Assembly (NCBI GenBank): GCA_945873875.1
Contig: CAMCER010000027.1
Location: 1 to 7,904, forward strand
Reading direction: 5' to 3'
Source: an uncultured Clostridia bacterium
GTDB taxonomy: Bacteria > Bacillota_A > Clostridia > Peptostreptococcales > Anaerovoracaceae
DNA length: 7,904 nt
The translations under genes and the position numbers were made by a program. The notes beneath the pieces were generated by a model. It was not told the origin of the DNA. It searched no databases and worked only from the letters and a program-made list of their open reading frames with translations. Below, in pieces: positions 4,803-7,904 of this stretch (the stretch's first letter is position 1; every line of letters starts with the position of its first letter).

Positions 4803-5219
4803 TTATCTTACGAGCACAACAGTGCACGGAGCATACTGGCTTACCCTGGTGGATACCGAACCCATGAGGAACCTCTTAAGGTTCGACAGTCCCTGTGAAC
4901 CCATTACGATAGCATCGTGCTTACCTGTCTCAGCCAGTTCAACGATCTTGTCTGCAGCACTGCTTCCATGCTCGATGACTTTTCTTACGCCGATACCGGA
5001 GTAGCTGGCAAGCATTTTTTCGGCTTCATCAAGAACTACAGATGCCTTTGCCTGTCCGTTCTTTTCGATAAGCTCAGGTGAGTCCATAAAGTAAGGTTCA
5101 TACATGATAACGTATGCGAGAGTGATGGTAGATCCCTCAAACTTTTCGGCAAGTTTTGCAGCATATTCAACGGCAGCCATTGATTGCTTGGATCCATCGA
5201 TCGGTACTAAATATTTCAT
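4803..5219 (-). CDS. universal stress protein, UspA family, ATP-binding type
   Basis: A single-domain cytosolic universal stress protein of 138 residues, the standard length. The N-terminal strand carries MKYLVPIDGS with Asp8, and the C-terminal half has the complete ATP-binding motif G-x2-G-x9-G-S: Gly107, Gly110, Gly120-Ser121 in GSQGLSNLKRFLMGS. Such proteins usually bind ATP and dimerise and are induced under starvation or stress; their precise biochemical role is mostly unknown. I take the ATG at 5219 because GGAGGTGA stands at 5225-5232. An in-frame ATG at 5261 would add 14 residues, but it lies close to the predicted transcription start and lacks a properly spaced SD. It is monocistronic, with its own promoter and terminator. 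Confidence 0.93.
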   Translation of the reverse strand: MKYLVPIDGSKQSMAAVEYAAKLAEKFEGSTITLAYVIMYEPYFMDSPELIEKNGQAKASVVLDEAEKMLASYSGIGVRKVIEHGSSAADKIVELAETGKHDAIVMGSQGLSNLKRFLMGSVSTRVSQYAPCTVVLVR

Positions 5220-5277
5220 TACTGTCACCTCCGTTAATACTTTTCTCTCCAGAATATCCATTCCTTTTTACGAATAC

Positions 5278-5306
5278 ATTATACCACGTATAAAGTTTTG
5301 ATGCAA
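5278..5306 (-). promoter_or_regulatory. usp promoter with extended -10
   Basis: TGGTATAAT (complement of 5278-5286) is a perfect -10 with the TG extension. TTGCAT (complement of 5301-5306) lies 17 bp upstream as a weak -35. Transcription would start near 5271, leaving about a 50-nt leader. The extended -10 probably compensates for the poor -35. Confidence 0.75.
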
Positions 5307-5340
5307 CGCAATTATTGAAATATTTGTAAAAAAATGTATG

Positions 5341-5375
5341 AAAAAGCCCAAGCCAGTATTTTCAACGGCTCGGGC
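5341..5375 (-). terminator. distal intrinsic terminator of the malic enzyme transcript
   Basis: On the minus strand GCCCGAGCC (5375-5367) pairs with GGCTTGGGC (5354-5346) around a 12-nt loop, fully paired allowing one G-U, followed by five Ts and then a second T-rich run. It is strong and well formed, 91 nt beyond the malic enzyme stop. Confidence 0.88.
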
Positions 5376-5450
5376 GTTTATGCCTATCTTTTTTCATAGG
5401 TGGAGAGCCACATAAGAGACCTGCGACCGCAAATAAGGCATCCACTTAAA
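5376..5450 (-). other. folded segment between two terminator-like hairpins
   Basis: This 75-nt stretch contains no gene. A stem ATGCCT (5380-5385) with AGGCAT (5436-5441) can close a multi-branched fold. Inside are GTGG-AGAG-CCAC (5400-5411), TGCG/CGCA (5422-5431) and an alternative CCTAT/ATAGG pairing (5383-5387 with 5396-5400). Together with the distal terminator it has the form of a small structured RNA, either an independent transcript or one processed from the malic enzyme 3' UTR. No minus-strand promoter is obvious and no known family is recognised. Confidence 0.4.
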
Positions 5451-5466
5451 AGCTGCTCTGGCAGCT
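5451..5466 (-). terminator. proximal terminator-like hairpin at the malic enzyme stop codon
   Basis: AGCTGC (5451-5456) pairs perfectly with GCAGCT (5461-5466) across a 4-nt loop. On the minus strand the stem begins with the last base of the stop codon and is followed by TTTAAG. The stem is short and the T tract weak, so partial termination at best. Confidence 0.45.
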
Positions 5467-6626
5467 CAGTTATTATCTTTCCAGGCTTTCGCTACAGCTT
5501 CTGCCACTACATCAGCTCCTCCGGGATGGAAAGCGCTGGGTATGATGTTGTCTTCTGCCAGCTCATCGTCCTTTATGATCCCTGCCAGAGCGTATGCTGC
5601 TGCGATCTTCATTTCAGGTGTTATGGCCTTTGCTCTCGCCGCAAGGGCTCCCTTGAATATCCCCGGGAATATGAGGACGTTATTTATCTGATTAGGATAG
5701 TCTGATCTTCCCGTGCCGATGACCTTTACACCCGCTTCCTTTGCAGCGTCAGGCAGTATCTCCGGTTCCGGATTCGCCATTGCGAAAACAAGAGGATCCT
5801 TGGCCATGCTCTTTATCATATCCTGAGTCAGGGCTCCTGCCGCAGACACTCCTACGAACAGGTCCCTTCTCTTTACTGCGTCTTCAAGGCTGCCGCATGG
5901 TCCATGGCTTTTCAGTCTTTCTGCCAGCTTTTTCTTCGCAGGGTTCAAGTCGTCTCTATGGGTCGTGATTATTCCCTTTCTGTCACAGATCAGTATGTCA
6001 GGGATGCCCAGAGTCGAAAGCATAGTCGCGATAGCCGTCCCTGCCGCACCGGCTCCGTTCATGGCGACTTTCATGTTCTTGAGCTCTTTCCCGGCGAGTT
6101 TGGCGCTGTTTATGACAGCAGCAGAAACTACTACTGCCGTACCGTGCTGATCATCATGGAACACTGGTATATCGAGTCTTGCCTGAAGCTTTTCTTCTAT
6201 CTCAAAGCATCTGGGAGCAGAGATATCTTCAAGATTGATGCCCCCGAAAGTCGATGCTATATTAGCCGCGATGTTCACAACCTCATCCGGGTCCTGGCTC
6301 TTTATGCAGATAGGCACTGCATCAAGCCCGGCGAACTCCTTGAACAAAAGCGCTTTGCCGTCCATTACCGGCACAGCGGCATCTGCACCGATGTTCCCGA
6401 GACCCAGAACAGCGGAACCGTCACTTATGACTGCTACGGTGTTTCCTTTGTTGGTGTATTTATAAAGGTCGTCCCTGTTCTTTTCGATCTGTCTGCAGGG
6501 CTCTGCCACGCCAGGTGTGTACGCTGTGGAAAGGTCGTCTTTCGTCTCAACGCGGACTTTGCTGACAGTAGCCATTTTACCTTTGTTTTCTTCGTGCATC
6601 TTCAGCGATGCCTTGTAATAATCCAT
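5466..6626 (-). CDS. malic enzyme, short bacterial type (oxaloacetate-decarboxylating malate dehydrogenase)
   Basis: Catalyses oxidative decarboxylation of L-malate to pyruvate and CO2 with reduction of NAD+ or NADP+, in the cytosol, linking C4 acids to pyruvate. The 386-residue protein is a complete short-form enzyme like B. subtilis YtsJ, without the phosphotransacetylase-like tail of MaeB. Visible motifs are YTPGVAEPC (36-44) with the catalytic Tyr, DGKALLFK (89-96) with the catalytic Lys, the metal-binding Glu133-Asp134 and HDDQHGTA (157-164), the Rossmann GAGAAG (191-196), ANPEPEI (284-290) and DYPNQINNVL (309-318). The second Rossmann strand ends in an acidic residue (Asp215, followed by Arg-Lys), which leans to NAD+ but does not settle it. 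The ATG has GGAG at 6633-6636. It is apparently monocistronic between two terminators. Confidence 0.95.
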   Translation of the reverse strand: MDYYKASLKMHEENKGKMATVSKVRVETKDDLSTAYTPGVAEPCRQIEKNRDDLYKYTNKGNTVAVISDGSAVLGLGNIGADAAVPVMDGKALLFKEFAGLDAVPICIKSQDPDEVVNIAANIASTFGGINLEDISAPRCFEIEEKLQARLDIPVFHDDQHGTAVVVSAAVINSAKLAGKELKNMKVAMNGAGAAGTAIATMLSTLGIPDILICDRKGIITTHRDDLNPAKKKLAERLKSHGPCGSLEDAVKRRDLFVGVSAAGALTQDMIKSMAKDPLVFAMANPEPEILPDAAKEAGVKVIGTGRSDYPNQINNVLIFPGIFKGALAARAKAITPEMKIAAAYALAGIIKDDELAEDNIIPSAFHPGGADVVAEAVAKAWKDNN

Positions 6627-6692
6627 TCTTTTCTCCGTTCTATGCGGTTTTACGCATGTTCAAATCACGCTTGCTTCATTTGTCTTATTATG
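6627..6692 (-). promoter_or_regulatory. malic enzyme upstream region with small inverted repeat
   Basis: The 66 nt between the glnS terminator and the malic enzyme ATG must hold its promoter, but only weak matches are seen (TTGAAC with a TAGAAC-like -10 at a short spacing). An inverted repeat ATGCG/CGCAT (6642-6646 with 6653-6657) lies just upstream of the SD and could be a regulatory site. Confidence 0.3.
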
Positions 6693-6731
6693 AAAAAAGC
6701 ATGCTCCCGGCACAGGTCCTGTCGGGAGCAT
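6693..6731 (-). terminator. intrinsic terminator of glnS
   Basis: ATGCTCCCG (6701-6709) pairs with CGGGAGCAT (6723-6731). An inner ACAG/CTGT extends the stem above a 2-nt bulge. On the minus strand the hairpin is followed by GC and six Ts. It lies 19 nt after the glnS stop, a textbook Rho-independent terminator. Confidence 0.9.
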
Positions 6732-6750
6732 TTCTCACTGAGATATCAGT

Positions 6751-7904
6751 CTATTTTTTGATCTTGAAACTGCTCTTGAGATCTACGATCTGGTTGAACA
6801 CTTTTTCATTTTCTGTAGTCAGCTTGCTGTCTGCGATGTAATATCCGTGTCTGAAGAACTGGAACCTTTCGCCCGGCGCAGCCTCGCTGATCAGCGGCTC
6901 TGCGTATGCGGTCTCCTCACTCATGGAGTCTTTATTGATCTCTTCCTGACCGCCTTCTTCCTTCGCCTTCATCAGGTAATCATACTTTCTGACTTTCACC
7001 GGAACAGCTGTCTGCGCGTCTACCCAGTGTATCGTCCCCTTGACCTTGCGGCCTTCGAATCCGCTGCCGCTTCTGGTCTCGGGATCGTATGTGCAGTGAA
7101 GTTCTTTGATGGAGCCGTCTTCGTTTTTGATCACCTCGTTGCAGGTGATGAAATATGCTCCCTTGAACCTTACTTCATTGCCCGGGAACAGTCTGAAATA
7201 TTTCTTCACCGGCACTTCCATGAAGTCGTTTCCGTCTACGTAAAGCTCTCTGCTGAAAGGAACCATGCGCTTGCCCATTTCAGGAACGTTCCTGTTGTTC
7301 TCCATTTCCATCTCTTCGGTCTGGTCTTCAGGGTAGTTGGTGATCACGATCTTTATTGGATCGAACACCACGTTCCTTGACGGCACCCTGCTCTGGAGAT
7401 CTTCTCTGATACAATGCTCTAAAAGCGCGATGTCCACCAGGCTGTTTGCCTTTGCCACGCCTATCCTCTCGCAGAAATCCCTGATGGCTTCAGGTGTGTA
7501 TCCTCTTCTTCTCAGGCCTGCGATAGTCGGCATCCTCGGATCGTCCCATCCGTCTACCACGCCGTCATCCACAAGACCTTTCAGGAGCCTTTTGCTCATT
7601 ACTGTGTTGGTCAGATCAAGCCTTGCGAATTCGATCTGCTGCGGCGGGTTGGGCCACCAGCCGACTTCCTTCAGAGACCAGTCATAAAGCGGTCTGTGAT
7701 CCTCGAACTCCAGAGTACAGATGGAGTGTGTGATACCTTCGATGGCATCCTCGATAGGATGGGCGAAGTCGTACATGGGATAGATGCACCATTTGTCTCC
7801 GGTGTTGTGATGGGTCGCGTGGGCGATCCTGTAGATGACCGGATCCCTCATGTTGATGTTGGGAGATGCCATGTCTATCTTTGCCCTCAGCACTTTCTCG
7901 CCGT
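6751..7904 (-). CDS. glnS: glutaminyl-tRNA synthetase (5' end outside window)
   Basis: Charges tRNA-Gln with glutamine at the expense of ATP. The visible C-terminal 383 residues run from inside the catalytic domain to the natural stop. The frame stays open through the right edge ([11 protein letters not shown]), so the gene simply continues beyond it. Recognition rests on [41 protein letters not shown], the class I signature VMSKR (the KMSKS equivalent, encoded around 7588-7602), [28 protein letters not shown], and the two-barrel anticodon-binding domain with [11 protein letters not shown]. These agree closely with GlnRS of the E. coli type rather than with bacterial GluRS, which has an all-helical C-terminal domain. 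It ends SSFKIKK with no YqeY-like extension. Confidence 0.96.
   Translation of the reverse strand, partial: GEKVLRAKIDMASPNINMRDPVIYRIAHATHHNTGDKWCIYPMYDFAHPIEDAIEGITHSICTLEFEDHRPLYDWSLKEVGWWPNPPQQIEFARLDLTNTVMSKRLLKGLVDDGVVDGWDDPRMPTIAGLRRRGYTPEAIRDFCERIGVAKANSLVDIALLEHCIREDLQSRVPSRNVVFDPIKIVITNYPEDQTEEMEMENNRNVPEMGKRMVPFSRELYVDGNDFMEVPVKKYFRLFPGNEVRFKGAYFITCNEVIKNEDGSIKELHCTYDPETRSGSGFEGRKVKGTIHWVDAQTAVPVKVRKYDYLMKAKEEGGQEEINKDSMSEETAYAEPLISEAAPGERFQFFRHGYYIADSKLTTENEKVFNQIVDLKSSFKIKK

Noticed and set aside
5220..5261. Longer usp start adding 14 residues
   Set aside because: The ATG at 5261 lies close to the predicted transcription start and has AAGGA directly against it, whereas the ATG at 5219 has an ideal GGAGGTGA and matches the family N-terminus.
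5904..6761. Plus-strand open frame of 285 codons opposite the malic enzyme gene
   Set aside because: It is a shadow: the minus strand encodes a full malic enzyme with all catalytic motifs. The plus-strand product is Cys/His/Arg-rich with no recognisable domain, and it runs through the malic enzyme promoter region and the glnS terminator.
6847..7380. Plus-strand open frame of 177 codons opposite glnS
   Set aside because: Antisense shadow of the strongly conserved GlnRS; no family resemblance.
1..7904. CRISPR array, insertion sequence, prophage, integrase, tRNA or rRNA
   Set aside because: Scanned for by eye on both strands: no regularly spaced direct repeats, no transposase or integrase motifs, no cloverleaf or rRNA-like sequence. 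All coding sequence is accounted for by housekeeping genes and one ABC cassette.
6751..7904. Glutamyl-tRNA synthetase as an alternative identity
   Set aside because: The C-terminal half is the beta-barrel anticodon-binding region of GlnRS, and the motifs [16 protein letters not shown] and [10 protein letters not shown] match GlnRS, not the helical C-terminal domain of bacterial GluRS.

Overview
The window is a gene-dense bacterial chromosome segment in which all eleven recognised genes lie on the minus strand, so gene order is read from the right edge to the left. Very clear Shine-Dalgarno sequences (GGAGG types), intrinsic terminators, moderate GC, the family membership of the proteins and the comEB-atpI-atpB-atpE order point to an anaerobic member of the Bacillota, most likely class Clostridia. 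This is an inference from protein style and synteny; no marker gene fixes the genus.

Layout in the direction of transcription. (1) 7904-6751: most of a glutaminyl-tRNA synthetase (glnS), 5' end outside the window, closed by a strong terminator. (2) 6626-5466: a short-type malic enzyme, followed by a 125-nt 3' region holding two terminator-like hairpins around a folded stretch. (3) 5219-4803: a single-domain universal stress protein with its own extended -10 promoter, a chain of 3' hairpins and a terminator. (4) 4592-2783: a three-gene operon with overlapping ends: a YtrA-type GntR repressor, an ABC ATPase and a six-helix ABC permease. Its promoter is covered by a perfect 12-bp inverted repeat, the likely autoregulatory operator. 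(5) 2782-2560: a gene-free stretch with a terminator, a branched RNA-like fold and the truA promoter. (6) 2559-1792: truA, which has no Shine-Dalgarno and may be read from a leaderless or nearly leaderless mRNA. (7) 1694 to the left edge: a dCMP deaminase gene (comEB) leading directly into the F1Fo ATP synthase operon (atpI, atpB, start of atpE).

Most functions are housekeeping: translation (GlnRS, TruA), central carbon metabolism (malic enzyme), pyrimidine nucleotide supply (ComEB), stress response (Usp) and energy coupling (ATP synthase). The GntR/ABC cassette is the only clearly accessory module. I see no transposase, integrase, CRISPR array, tRNA, rRNA or toxin-antitoxin pair, and no evident new defence or mobile system. 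The points most worth a second look are non-coding: the folded element upstream of truA, the truA start, the GntR operator, the folded atpB-atpE spacer, and the structured 3' regions of the malic enzyme and usp genes.
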